From CAZYYO01 sp964650965 (lineage in GTDB: Bacteria > Bacillota > Clostridia > Lachnospirales > Lachnospiraceae), in assembly GCA_964650965.1 (NCBI GenBank), contig CAZYYO010000003.1, positions 1 through 64,000 on the forward strand: DNA of 64,000 nucleotides. Direction: 5' to 3'. The notes beneath the pieces are model-generated. The model searched no databases and had not been told where the DNA came from. It saw only the letters and a program-made list of their open reading frames with translations. Position numbers and translations under genes: made by a program. Positions 1 to 9,088 of this stretch are shown here, piece after piece; position 1 is the first letter of the stretch, and the number at the start of each line of letters is the position of its first letter.

Positions 1-133
1 ACAGGCAGGAGTTCCTGTGATTATCAACGAGATTTCCGGCTCCTATCATGGATTTGATGCAGCAGTTGAAAATGAATATGTACAGATTGCAGTACAGAAA
101 CGAATAGAAGTAATGAAACAATATTTAGCATAG
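1..133 (+). CDS. Alpha/beta-hydrolase family protein, C-terminal fragment
   Basis: The window opens inside a reading frame that ends in TAG at 131-133. The 43 visible residues include a GVPV strand and a SYHGFD segment. In alpha/beta-hydrolase-3 esterases a similar H-G-F-D carries the catalytic histidine near the C-terminus. The fragment sits 16 bases before the DUF1116 gene on the same strand, so it may belong to the same operon. The nucleophile and acid residues lie outside the window, so the function is only suggested by this tail. Confidence 0.5.
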   Translation, partial: QAGVPVIINEISGSYHGFDAAVENEYVQIAVQKRIEVMKQYLA

Positions 134-149
134 AAAGGGGAATATAATA

Positions 150-1415
150 ATGACAATGGAAGAGAGAGTGGATGAGGCCAATGGCAAAGTCCTGGAAATA
201 TTAACCAAGGGACGTCCTGTATGGATCGATGTCCAGCCGGCAATGGATGTGATTCCGGGAATGACAAAAACAACAATTCTTATGCCAGGACCAGCCATTG
301 AAGTGGAACGGATTACACCGCCTCTTAGGACTTCTATCTGTGGAGCAGCCATGCATGAAGGTTTGGCAGACACCAGAGAAGAAGCCTGGGCAATGGTAGA
401 GCGAGGGGAAATTACGGTTGCATCTTCTCAAAATTATAATACAGGAAATGCGGCCTGCATGGTAACCTCAGCAAGCATGCCAGTGATTGTGGTAGAGGAT
501 AAGGTATATGGTGGCAGAGGATATGCACCCCTCCATCCAGGTGGAAACCCCAAATGCCTTCGCTGGGGTCTGTACGATGAAGAGGTAGAGCAGGATCTTA
601 GATGGTTCCGTGATATTTATGGACCAGCATTAGGACAGGCAGTCCGTAATTGTGGTGGCGTTGAAATTATCAATATTCTTTCGAAAACCGCAGGAATGGG
701 AGACGAAAACCATAATCGTCAGCCAGCGGCATCCATGTGTCTGGCACTACAGTTGATTCCATATTTGCTGGAGATTGACAGTCCTTGTAAGAATGACATT
801 ATTAAGCATTTTGCTGCAAACGACCGCTTCTTCCTACATGTGATGATGGCAGGTGTGGAAAGTCTTACCGCAAGCTGCAAAGGTATAGAATTATCAACCG
901 TCATGGTAGGTATGGGGGGAAATGGAGTAGAGTTCGGTATTCAGCTGGCAGGAACCGGAAATCACTGGTATACGACCACAGCTCCAAAGATTAAGGGAAC
1001 CTTTCTAAAACCCACCTATAAGGAAGAAGATTTGATTGGTTATCTAGGTGACAGCTGTGTTACCGAGGTCTATGGTCTTGGTGGAATGTCCGCCATTGCA
1101 GGGCCAGCATACATGAGACTAACCGGTTCAAATTACGGGGAGGCTAAGAGCCGCACAGAGAAGGCCAGAGCCGTAAGTCTTGGAGAACATACCTTTGCAC
1201 CAGTTCCCTGGGAGGATATGGCAGGCTTCCCAGTGGGAGTAGATGCAAGAAAAGTGGTTGGATACAATGTGCTTCCCATCAGTCACGGAGGAAGTGCCTT
1301 AAGAGTTGGAGGCCAGGGTGGTGCTGGAGCAGCGGAGCTTCCAATGGAATGCTTTAAGGATAGTCTGCGAGGAATCTATGCTCAGGCTGAGAAGAAATTA
1401 CAGGAGGAGGCATAA
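150..1415 (+). CDS. DUF1116 family protein (YlbE/AllG-like)
   Basis: The 421-residue protein matches the DUF1116 family in length and in hallmark segments such as GNGVEFGIQLAGTG (about residues 254-270) and VTEVYGLGGMSAIAGPA (about 307-325). In Escherichia coli the homologue YlbE (AllG) is encoded with FdrA (AllF) and is linked to the oxamate carbamoyltransferase step of anaerobic allantoin breakdown. Here it lies 2 bases upstream of an FdrA-like gene, so the partnership is conserved. The start at 150 follows a GAAAGGGG ribosome binding site. No DUF2877 (YlbF) gene or carbamate kinase is visible nearby, so the substrate may differ from oxamate. Confidence 0.85.
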   Translation: MTMEERVDEANGKVLEILTKGRPVWIDVQPAMDVIPGMTKTTILMPGPAIEVERITPPLRTSICGAAMHEGLADTREEAWAMVERGEITVASSQNYNTGNAACMVTSASMPVIVVEDKVYGGRGYAPLHPGGNPKCLRWGLYDEEVEQDLRWFRDIYGPALGQAVRNCGGVEIINILSKTAGMGDENHNRQPAASMCLALQLIPYLLEIDSPCKNDIIKHFAANDRFFLHVMMAGVESLTASCKGIELSTVMVGMGGNGVEFGIQLAGTGNHWYTTTAPKIKGTFLKPTYKEEDLIGYLGDSCVTEVYGLGGMSAIAGPAYMRLTGSNYGEAKSRTEKARAVSLGEHTFAPVPWEDMAGFPVGVDARKVVGYNVLPISHGGSALRVGGQGGAGAAELPMECFKDSLRGIYAQAEKKLQEEA

Positions 1416-1417
1416 CA

Positions 1418-2971
1418 ATGAGTGTATTTATCAAAATCGAAAAGGGACGTTATATAGATTCCCTGGAAACATTATTTGCCACCTCTGTATTAGTGGAGCA
1501 GGATGGAGTGAAAAACGGATATGTAGGTGTGTCCAACGATAGCTTTAAGGAGGAGGTAATCCAGGCAGGACTTGAAACCAGGGAATTGGCAAATGCTACC
1601 GATAATGATTTTGTTATCATTGCAGACTGTGAGGATGAGGCCAGCTTTACAGCAGCAATTCGTGCCGTAGAGGAAGTATTTAAGGCAGATGAATCCCAAG
1701 AGGTAGAGGGGACATTTGTTAGTACTAAGGCTGCGGTAAAGAAGCATCCAGAGGCAAATCTGTGCTCCGTGGCCGTTCCGGGAGAATATGCATTAAGCGA
1801 GGTAAAGAAGGCTTTAAATGCGGGATTACACTGTGTTGTATTTAGCAATAATGTGCCCTTAGAGGACGAACGGGAAATGAAGGAGCTGGCCAGAGAAAAA
1901 GGTCTCCTCTGTATGGGACCGGATTGCGGCGTGGCAAATATCAATGGAGCGGCATTGGTACTATCTAGTATTAATAACCGTGGACCCTTTGGAATCTGTG
2001 GTGCATCCGGAACAGGAATCCAGCACGTTGCAGCCATTATGCATGAGGCAGGAAGCGGTGTAAGCCAAACCATTGGAACCGGAGGAAATGACCTAAAGGA
2101 TCCGGTGGGCGGAATTATGATGCTCATGGGAATCGATGCATTAGAGGCAGATCCTAAAACAGAATATATTGCATTAATTTCCCGTAAACCGGGAGATGCA
2201 GTATTTCCAAAGATATTAGACCGAGTATCCAAGTGTAAAAAACCGGTGGTAGCGTTGTTTATGGGAAGTGACAGAGCAACGGTAGAAGCAACCGGAGCAA
2301 TTTATGCCAGCAGTTTAGATGATTGTGCCTTAAAGTGTCTGGAGTTAATTGGTATCCAGTATCCGTTGGCTACAGAAGAGGAGTTGGCCCAGAAGGCTTC
2401 CCAGGAAGTGAAGAAGCTTGCCAAGGAGCAAAAATATATGCGAGGTGCATTCAGTGGTGGAACCTATATGGATGAGGCTGCCAATGCATTGGTGCCAAGA
2501 ATCGGGGCAGTTTATTCCAATTGTCCATTAAAGCCACAGTGGCAATTAGAAGATTCTTATGTGAGTGTGAAAAACACCTGTATTGATTATGGTGAAGAAG
2601 AATTTACCCTGGGACGTCCCCATCCCGCTATTGACCCAAGCATTCGTAAACCGGCAATTCTAAGGGAGGCAGCAGACCCGGAAGTGGCTGTGATAGAATT
2701 AGACTTTATTCTGACGCCTCCAGGACATATGGACCCTACCGGCTATGTCATTGAAGATATTAAGATGGCACAGGAAATGGCTGAGGCAGAAGGAAGACAT
2801 CTCATCTTCATTGCATCAGTTCTTGGAACAACGGCAGATCTACAGGACATCCACAAGCAGAAGCGCCAGCTAGAGGAGGCGGGAGTGATTGTCTGCCAGA
2901 CCAACTATACAGCCTCTGTACTTGCAGGAGAGATTATTCGCCAGAAGAAGGAGATGGATGAGAATGAATAG
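1418..2971 (+). CDS. FdrA-like acyl-CoA synthetase-fold protein
   Basis: A 517-residue protein with the succinyl-CoA-ligase-alpha-like layout of FdrA/AllF: an N-terminal region, a CoA-binding-type core with GICGASGTGIQHVA and GTGGNDLKDPVGG (about residues 192-235), and a C-terminal ligase-like region. It starts 2 bases after the DUF1116 stop behind an AGGAGGAGG ribosome binding site, which implies translational coupling. With DUF1116 it probably forms a complex that handles an acyl- or carbamoyl-phosphate. The protein is somewhat shorter than the roughly 555-residue E. coli FdrA, and a 61-residue gene follows at once. That gene may supply the missing C-terminal part. Confidence 0.8.
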   Translation: MSVFIKIEKGRYIDSLETLFATSVLVEQDGVKNGYVGVSNDSFKEEVIQAGLETRELANATDNDFVIIADCEDEASFTAAIRAVEEVFKADESQEVEGTFVSTKAAVKKHPEANLCSVAVPGEYALSEVKKALNAGLHCVVFSNNVPLEDEREMKELAREKGLLCMGPDCGVANINGAALVLSSINNRGPFGICGASGTGIQHVAAIMHEAGSGVSQTIGTGGNDLKDPVGGIMMLMGIDALEADPKTEYIALISRKPGDAVFPKILDRVSKCKKPVVALFMGSDRATVEATGAIYASSLDDCALKCLELIGIQYPLATEEELAQKASQEVKKLAKEQKYMRGAFSGGTYMDEAANALVPRIGAVYSNCPLKPQWQLEDSYVSVKNTCIDYGEEEFTLGRPHPAIDPSIRKPAILREAADPEVAVIELDFILTPPGHMDPTGYVIEDIKMAQEMAEAEGRHLIFIASVLGTTADLQDIHKQKRQLEEAGVIVCQTNYTASVLAGEIIRQKKEMDENE

Positions 2972-3149
2972 TGATAAAATATTAGAATTATTACGTTCCG
3001 AATTGGTAACTGTAAATGTAGGCCCCAAGCTTTTTGCAACGGCATTAGAAAAACAGGGATATAAAACCATACAGGTAGAATGGAAGCCGGTAGCAGGACA
3101 GGATCGGGAAATGCAGGAGATTTTAGAGCTGCTTGGCGGCTTAGATTAA
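2964..3149 (+). CDS. Small protein of the FdrA operon (possible detached FdrA C-terminus)
   Basis: A 61-residue protein that overlaps the end of the FdrA-like gene by 8 bases in another frame. The AAGGAG at 2948-2953 fits a start at 2964 (spacing 10) better than the ATG at 2958 (spacing 4). The sequence contains VNVGPKLFATALEKQG followed by VEWKPVAGQD. From memory, a similar NVG...V-W-P-AG motif occurs in longer FdrA-type proteins, so this may be a split-off domain that works with the gene upstream. That reading is inference. The protein has no membrane segment and no signal peptide. Confidence 0.65.
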   Translation: MNSDKILELLRSELVTVNVGPKLFATALEKQGYKTIQVEWKPVAGQDREMQEILELLGGLD

Positions 3150-3161
3150 GGCAGGTATGAG

Positions 3162-4343
3162 ATGAAAGTATTAGTATGTAATGCAGGAAGTACGTCACTA
3201 AAATTTAAATTATATGAGATGCCTCAGTGTGAGGTTTTGGCTACAGGAAAGGTGGAACGGGTCGGCTCTTGTGATGATGCAATCTTTGCCTACCGCAATT
3301 GTAGCAGTGGATATTCTGTAGATTTATCTCAGCAAAACATCCCAGATTATCAAGTGGGAATTGAGAAGTTCCTGGCATACCTGACAAGTGGTGAAGGAGC
3401 CGTCCTTTCTGATATTTCCCAGATTGAACGGGTGGGATATAAATCAGTACTGTCAAAAGGACATTATGGAATTCATGAAATTGATGAAGAGGTTATGCAG
3501 GGCATGAGAGATTTTCTGGCACTTGCACCTGTGCATAACAGTGCCTATCTGAAAGCAATTGAGACGGTGCAGCAGGTTTTGCCCAATGCCAGACATGTAG
3601 GCGTATTTGAAACAGCATTTCATAGAGATATTCCTATGGAACGGAAGATGTACGGAATTCCTTATGAATGGTATGAGCAATATGGAATTCAACGTCTGGG
3701 ATACCACGGAGCATCACACGGCTATATTGCAGATGTGTTAAACACAGAGAAAAAGGAATATGGAGCAATTTCCTGTCATTTGGGAGGAAGTGCATCCATC
3801 TGCGGAATTTTAAATGGAAAGAGTGTAGATACCAGCTTTGGCATGAGCCTGGAGACCGGATTGATTCATGCCAATCGTGTAGGGGATATGGACCCAACCA
3901 TGACATATTTTCTTAAGCAGGAAGGCTTGTCACAGGAGGAAATTCTTCAGGGACTTCAAAAGAAGGGTGGTCTTCTTGGAATTTCTGGTGTAAGTAATGA
4001 TTTGCGTTATGTCTTAGAAGCAGCACATCAGGGAAATCAGCGGGCACAGCTGGCAGTGGATGTATTTGTTCAGGGTATTGTGCATTATATTGGAGCTTTT
4101 TACCTAGATTTGGGAAGACTGGATTATCTGGTATTTACCGCTGGAATCGGGGAGCATTCTCATGAAATACGCAGCATGGTATGTAAGAAGCTGGCTCCTT
4201 TGGGCGTGAAGCTGGATGAAGAAGTGAATGAAAAGGTACAGGGTGCAGCGGTGATTTCCACAGCTGATTCCAAGGTGTGTGTACGTGTCATTCCTACGGA
4301 TGAGGAATTAGAAATTGCCAGACGAACCTATGAACTGGTATAA
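3162..4343 (+). CDS. Acetate-kinase-family acyl kinase, divergent active site
   Basis: The 393-residue protein has the acetate kinase (ASKHA) fold landmarks: CNAGSTSLKFKL at residues 6-17, CHLGGSASICG near 205-215, GISGVSNDLR near 273-282, TAGIGEH near 326-332 and PTDEELEIA near the C-terminus. Compared with Methanosarcina acetate kinase, Asn7, Ser10 and Ser12, the active-site His (H125, H182) and Arg241 (R239) are kept. The HRVVHGG motif holding Arg91 is replaced by YKSVLSKG, putting Lys at 94, and the FDTAFH aspartate is Glu150. The gene closes the DUF1116-FdrA operon, where E. coli has carbamate kinase. It likely converts an acyl- or carbamoyl-phosphate to ATP, but acetate may not be the substrate. 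Confidence 0.8.
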   Translation: MKVLVCNAGSTSLKFKLYEMPQCEVLATGKVERVGSCDDAIFAYRNCSSGYSVDLSQQNIPDYQVGIEKFLAYLTSGEGAVLSDISQIERVGYKSVLSKGHYGIHEIDEEVMQGMRDFLALAPVHNSAYLKAIETVQQVLPNARHVGVFETAFHRDIPMERKMYGIPYEWYEQYGIQRLGYHGASHGYIADVLNTEKKEYGAISCHLGGSASICGILNGKSVDTSFGMSLETGLIHANRVGDMDPTMTYFLKQEGLSQEEILQGLQKKGGLLGISGVSNDLRYVLEAAHQGNQRAQLAVDVFVQGIVHYIGAFYLDLGRLDYLVFTAGIGEHSHEIRSMVCKKLAPLGVKLDEEVNEKVQGAAVISTADSKVCVRVIPTDEELEIARRTYELV

Positions 4344-5077
4344 GAATCCGGCAAGGATACTCTTTGGGTTCTAAATTGCTGAGGCGTGATACCAACAACC
4401 TTTTTAAAGGTTTTCTGAAAATAGCTTTGAGAAGAGAACTGAAGCATGACAGAAATATCTAAAATACTGTAATTTGTGTATCGCAAGAGATGCTTTGCTT
4501 CGTCCATTTTAATATAATTTATATAGGAAGTCACTGTCTGGTGCATTTCCCCTTGAAAAACTCTGCATAAATGCTCTGAGGAATATCCGAATTCCTGAGA
4601 AAGCATATGCAGGGTTATTTTATTATAAATATGGGAATTCACATAGCTTATGATTTTATGAACAATCGGATTTGTTCCGGCGTATTCCTGAAGCTTTGCC
4701 ATTTGATGGGAATATGCCAAGAGCATTTGTGTTATTAATAATTCAATATTATCTACAGAGTCTACCGTTTCCACCCGTTGGGCATATTGGTCAGCAATAG
4801 CATTAGCCAGGCTGGTATCTAATCCAGCAAGGATACATCGGTGTCTTGCAATAGCAGAGGAAGTAATGAAGAAATTTTTCATAGATCTTAAGTCGGAAGC
4901 TGCCATTTCTCCATGAGGAAGCTGACGCTCTGCCACCTCTAACATCAGGTTCAGCAGTTGTCTGGATCTGCCATGAATAATATATTCTATCACCTGATTT
5001 TCCACATAAAGATGGTAGCTTTTCAGTTCATCTGACATATGCTCTACATATTCTGCATCAATGATTTCCTGCTTCAT
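4328..5077 (-). CDS. AraC-family transcriptional regulator
   Basis: A 249-residue protein whose C-terminal 100 residues form the two helix-turn-helix motifs of AraC/XylS regulators: LHMLSQEFGYSSEHLCRVF, then ILDISVMLQFSSQSYFQKTFK followed by GITPQQFR. The N-terminal 140 residues do not show an obvious cupin. The gene overlaps the convergent kinase gene by 16 bases and is divergent from the GH2 gene 200 bases away. It is therefore the likely activator of the glycan operon and probably binds the phased ATCAAA repeats between the two starts. Confidence 0.88.
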   Translation of the reverse strand: MKQEIIDAEYVEHMSDELKSYHLYVENQVIEYIIHGRSRQLLNLMLEVAERQLPHGEMAASDLRSMKNFFITSSAIARHRCILAGLDTSLANAIADQYAQRVETVDSVDNIELLITQMLLAYSHQMAKLQEYAGTNPIVHKIISYVNSHIYNKITLHMLSQEFGYSSEHLCRVFQGEMHQTVTSYINYIKMDEAKHLLRYTNYSILDISVMLQFSSQSYFQKTFKKVVGITPQQFRTQRVSLPDSYTSS

Positions 5078-5168
5078 TCCTTGTCTGCTCCTTATTCTTG
5101 TTTGAGAATTTTCAATCTATTTTATATCCTGCAAGGTAGCTTAGCGTATCTGCTATATGTTTGAAAGA

Positions 5169-5232
5169 ATCAAAATATGAGATATATCAAAATAATAGTA
5201 TGAATATCAAAATAATACAATATAAAATCAAA
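5169..5232 (+). promoter_or_regulatory. Phased ATCAAA repeats, candidate AraC operator
   Basis: ATCAAA occurs at 5169, 5186, 5206 and 5227. The last three are 20 and 21 bases apart, which is two helical turns, and two of them extend to a 14-base direct repeat, ATATCAAAATAATA, at 5184-5197 and 5204-5217. Phased direct repeats are typical of AraC-family binding sites. They lie just upstream of a TATACT -10 candidate at 5241-5246 that has no good -35 box, as expected for an activator-dependent promoter. Confidence 0.6.
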
Positions 5233-5240
5233 TATTTTCC

Positions 5241-5246
5241 TATACT
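5241..5246 (+). promoter_or_regulatory. -10 box candidate of the GH2 operon
   Basis: TATACT lies 31 bases before the GH2 start. The -35 position near 5218-5223 reads CAATAT, which is far from consensus, so transcription probably needs the regulator bound at the adjacent repeats. Confidence 0.45.
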
Positions 5247-5277
5247 AAAATCATAAAAAGTAAAAAGGAGGCTGTAT

Positions 5278-7731
5278 ATGAAACAGGAATTGTTTAATCA
5301 GAATTGGCAATTCTGGTCTGGAGCTTGTCCTGAGAAGAAACAAGAGATAACCCTGCCCCATGATGCAATGCTTCACGAAGCGAGAATTCCTCATTTAGCA
5401 GGTGGAGAAGCCAGCGGATATTTCCCTGGAGGATATTATTATTATGAGAAGCGGTGGACCCCGCCTTCGCAGTTGGCAGGGCAACAGGTGGAATTGGAAT
5501 TCGACGGAGTATATCAGAAGTCCAGGGTCTACCTAAATGATGAATTGCTGGGAGGTCATATTTATGGCTACAGTCAGTTTGCGGTAGATTTCACAGATAA
5601 GCTTCGGCTGAACCAGGAAAACACCATTCGTGTAGAGGTAGATAATACCCAGATTCCCAACTCCAGATGGTATACCGGAAGTGGCATTTATCGGGATGTT
5701 ACACTGCTTACCGGAGATAAGAAGCATATTTTAAGAGATGGTATTAAGGTGATAACCAATGCCATCCAGGAAGCTGCTGCGGATTTGACAGTACAGGTAG
5801 ATACCACTGCCACAGCCGGAGACAGGATAGAATTAATCCTTCAGAATATGGGCGGAAAGGAAGTATCTTATCAATGTAAGCAGGTTGAAAGTGATAGGGA
5901 GGAGATGTTTCGATTCCAGGTGACGGTGGACGATGCCAGGCTGTGGAGTGAAGAGCATCCCCAGCAGTATCGACTTCAAGTGAATCTGTATGATGGCCAT
6001 GACCTTCTGGTGGATACAGACCAGATGATATTTGGAATTCGTACCCTTCAGCTGGTTCCCAATCAGGGCTTATGCATCAATGGTCAGGTGGTGAAGCTTC
6101 GTGGAGCCTGTATTCATCATGATAACGGATTGCTGGGAGCCTGTGAATATCAGGAGACGGTGTATCGCAGAATTCGGATTTTGAAGGAATGCGGCTATAA
6201 TGCGGTAAGACTATCACATAATCCTGCCAGTCGCCTGATGCTCCAGGCGTGTGATGAGCTGGGAATGTATGTAATGGAGGAACTAACCGATATGTGGGAG
6301 AAGTCCAAGAACAATTACGACTATTCCCTATATTTTCAGGAGAATTGGAAGGATGACATGAAGCGTATGGTGCAGAAAGTGTATTCTCATCCATCGGTGA
6401 TTCTCTATTCCATAGGAAATGAAGTCTATGATGTAACAAATGTTGCAGGGATAGAAACCAACAGACAGCTTGCAACTTATCTTAGAACCATAGATGATAC
6501 CAGGCCAGTGCTTAACTGCTGTCACATCTTAACCAATGCATCACATCCAAGCAGCAAGCCAATAGCAAAATCCAAGTACACCCCACAGGATCAGGTAGAC
6601 CCCAAGGGAGAAGGAAAGCCATCTCCCCTGGTATCCAGTAAACTGGTCAATATTGTGTCTACCTTTCTTCCAAATGCGGCAGCCCATGTTACCGCAGACA
6701 AATTTATTCAGGGAATGGAGCAGATTATAGAACCACTGGATATCCTGGGCATTAATTACGGAACCCATTTAACACCGGAATTAAAGGACAAATATAAGAA
6801 CCACTGGGTAATCCATTCCGAAACATATCCAGCTAGAATTGGAAAGTCCTGGGAGGATACACTAGATGCCAGTAACGTCATAGGAGACTTTATGTGGACG
6901 GGATGGGACTATCTAGGAGAGACCGGAATCGGTGTACCTCAGTACGGAAGAGAACGGCGAATGATGAATAAACCCTATCCCTGTATCAGTGGTGGCTGTG
7001 GCTCCGTAAATCTAGTGGGAGAAATAGAAGCCCAGGGAGCATACACCAGAGCCGTATATGGATGCACCGATATTCCTTATATTGGAGTGCGACCAATAAC
7101 CCATGCAGGGCAGAAGCTTAAGGTCAGTGCCTGGAGAGGAACCGATGCCATAGCTAGCTGGAGCTGGAGTGGCTGCGAAGGACAAAGGGCAGAAATCGAA
7201 ATCTACAGTAAAGGGGAATCGGTGGAATTATTCCAGGATGGAAGAAGCCTGGGAGTAAAGAAGCTTTCCAAGGCAAAGGCAGTATATGAAACTATCTATC
7301 AGCCGGGAACCCTTACCGTCAAAGCATATGACCATAGTAGGAAGGAAATCGGGGAAAGCAGTCTGAAGACGGCAGGTAAAGACACCCGCCTTACGGTTAC
7401 CAGAGAAGCTACAGAAGTGCCGTCTATAAGAGCCCGGGAGACAGAAGGAGAAATTATTTATCTTTCCGGTGCAGTTACAGATGACCAGGGGGTGATTAAG
7501 GTCACAGAGAGCAAAACAATCACGGTAACCATAGAAGGACCGGGAGAATTATTAGGAATCGGGTCTGGCAATCCCATGGCAGAAGAGGAGTACACTGGTA
7601 GGAGATGCACCACCTACAATGGAACCATGATGGCGGTGGTAAGAAGAAAGAAGCCTGCAACGCAGCTGGAAGAATCCATAAGAGTAAGTTTCCAGACAGA
7701 AGATTTAGAAGCAGTAACCATAGAAATATAA
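5278..7731 (+). CDS. Glycoside hydrolase family 2 enzyme (beta-galactosidase-like)
   Basis: The 817-residue protein has a jelly-roll sugar-binding domain (about 1-160), an immunoglobulin-like domain (about 165-260), a TIM barrel (about 265-580) and a C-terminal DUF4982-type domain plus a further beta domain (about 600-817). SIGNEVYD places the acid/base at Glu382, and HSETYP gives the probable nucleophile Glu515. LSHNPAS near 315 is typical of the family. There is no signal peptide, so it acts in the cytoplasm on imported oligosaccharides. It heads an operon with a GPH symporter and a GH43 enzyme. The start follows AAAAAGGAGG. The precise glycosidic substrate cannot be read from sequence. Confidence 0.9.
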   Translation: MKQELFNQNWQFWSGACPEKKQEITLPHDAMLHEARIPHLAGGEASGYFPGGYYYYEKRWTPPSQLAGQQVELEFDGVYQKSRVYLNDELLGGHIYGYSQFAVDFTDKLRLNQENTIRVEVDNTQIPNSRWYTGSGIYRDVTLLTGDKKHILRDGIKVITNAIQEAAADLTVQVDTTATAGDRIELILQNMGGKEVSYQCKQVESDREEMFRFQVTVDDARLWSEEHPQQYRLQVNLYDGHDLLVDTDQMIFGIRTLQLVPNQGLCINGQVVKLRGACIHHDNGLLGACEYQETVYRRIRILKECGYNAVRLSHNPASRLMLQACDELGMYVMEELTDMWEKSKNNYDYSLYFQENWKDDMKRMVQKVYSHPSVILYSIGNEVYDVTNVAGIETNRQLATYLRTIDDTRPVLNCCHILTNASHPSSKPIAKSKYTPQDQVDPKGEGKPSPLVSSKLVNIVSTFLPNAAAHVTADKFIQGMEQIIEPLDILGINYGTHLTPELKDKYKNHWVIHSETYPARIGKSWEDTLDASNVIGDFMWTGWDYLGETGIGVPQYGRERRMMNKPYPCISGGCGSVNLVGEIEAQGAYTRAVYGCTDIPYIGVRPITHAGQKLKVSAWRGTDAIASWSWSGCEGQRAEIEIYSKGESVELFQDGRSLGVKKLSKAKAVYETIYQPGTLTVKAYDHSRKEIGESSLKTAGKDTRLTVTREATEVPSIRARETEGEIIYLSGAVTDDQGVIKVTESKTITVTIEGPGELLGIGSGNPMAEEEYTGRRCTTYNGTMMAVVRRKKPATQLEESIRVSFQTEDLEAVTIEI

Positions 7732-7756
7732 AAACAACAATAGGGAGGATTTTATC

Positions 7757-9088
7757 ATGACAAGACGATTAAAATTTAGGGAGAAGCTGGCATTCGGATT
7801 GGGAGATTTTGGAGGAAACTTTTGTTTTTCCTTTCTGTCATCCTTTGCATTAATTTATTTTACAGATATTGTAGGCGCCAGTGCAGGTGTAGTAGCAACC
7901 TTGTTAATGGTTGCCAAGTGTTTTGATGGTGTAACGGATTTTGTTATGGGACATTTAATAGATAAGACCAATACGAAAATGGGAAAGGCAAGACCCTGGC
8001 TGTTTTGGAGTGCGTTCCCATTGGCAATCGCACTGATTATGATGTTTAATGTGCCGGCAGGGCTGTCAGCTGTTGCAAAGCTGATATACATTTTCGTTAT
8101 CTATGTATTGCTGTGTGCCTTCTTCTATACAGCTAACAACATTTCCTATAATGCACTAACATCTTTGGTAACAGATAATGCAGAGGATAGAGTATCTATG
8201 GGAAGCGTGCGGTTTATGTTTACAGCAGTAGCCGGCATCATTATTGGTGCACTTACCACCGTATTAATCAGTGCATTTGGCTCTGGACAGAAGGGCTGGA
8301 CCATGGTGGCCTTCCTGTATGCAGGAATTTTTCTGGCATCTACAATGATTACTGTTTTTGGATTAAAGGAAATGAGCGGTGCTACCACAGAAGCAAAGAA
8401 GGAAACGGAAATTGGCTTTGGTAAAAGTGTAAAGGCATTGTTGACCAACCGGTATTTTATCGAAGTATTCTTTATTTTCCTGGTAATGTATATTTATACA
8501 GGTGCTTCTGCAACCTCAGGCATCTACTATGCAACCTATATTCTTGGAAATGAAGATTTATATGGACTTCTCAGTATTGCTATGATGATACCAATGTTTA
8601 TTTCCCTTATTTTTGCAGGCAAGATTGTGGAGAAGCTGGGAATGAGAAAGACAGCAATTGCCAGTGCCATCCTTTTTGCTGTCGGTTCCCTGATTACCGT
8701 TATGGGAAACAGCTCCCTTGGTATCCTGCTGGCAGGCATCATTATCAGATCTCTGGGAATGGGACCTATCAGCACACTTTTATTTGCATTCATCGCAGAA
8801 GTGTCCGATAATATTACATACACACAGAAGTTAGATGTGACAGGAATGGTATATAGCTGTTCCTCTATTGGAATTAAAGTGGGAACCGGACTGGGAACAG
8901 CCATTGTAGGCTGGATGCTGACACTGGGTAAATATGATGGAAGCCTGACAGTTCAGTCGGCAGGAGCGAACCTAATGATTACTGCAGCCTATGCCGTTGT
9001 TCCATTAATTATTGGTATTGTAATGATCGTATTATTTGCCATTATGAATGTGGAGAAGGATAATGAGAAATACAGACAAAATGTATAA
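7757..9088 (+). CDS. GPH-family (MelB-like) sugar:cation symporter
   Basis: A 443-residue, very hydrophobic protein with about 12 membrane segments. Its N-terminus (KLAFGLGDFGGNFCFSFL) and the DVVTDFVMG-like segment KCFDGVTDFVMGHLID (about 56-71) are typical of the glycoside-pentoside-hexuronide:cation symporters, and GKARPWLFW matches the loop after helix 2. It lies 25 bases after the GH2 gene behind AGGGAGG and overlaps the GH43 gene, so it probably imports the oligosaccharide or glycoside that both enzymes cleave. Confidence 0.9.
   Translation: MTRRLKFREKLAFGLGDFGGNFCFSFLSSFALIYFTDIVGASAGVVATLLMVAKCFDGVTDFVMGHLIDKTNTKMGKARPWLFWSAFPLAIALIMMFNVPAGLSAVAKLIYIFVIYVLLCAFFYTANNISYNALTSLVTDNAEDRVSMGSVRFMFTAVAGIIIGALTTVLISAFGSGQKGWTMVAFLYAGIFLASTMITVFGLKEMSGATTEAKKETEIGFGKSVKALLTNRYFIEVFFIFLVMYIYTGASATSGIYYATYILGNEDLYGLLSIAMMIPMFISLIFAGKIVEKLGMRKTAIASAILFAVGSLITVMGNSSLGILLAGIIIRSLGMGPISTLLFAFIAEVSDNITYTQKLDVTGMVYSCSSIGIKVGTGLGTAIVGWMLTLGKYDGSLTVQSAGANLMITAAYAVVPLIIGIVMIVLFAIMNVEKDNEKYRQNV

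Noticed and set aside
1450..2232. 260-codon open frame antisense to the FdrA-like gene
   Set aside because: It is a shadow of the codon pattern on the plus strand. It has no ribosome binding site and no recognisable motif, and the plus-strand product is clearly a conserved protein.
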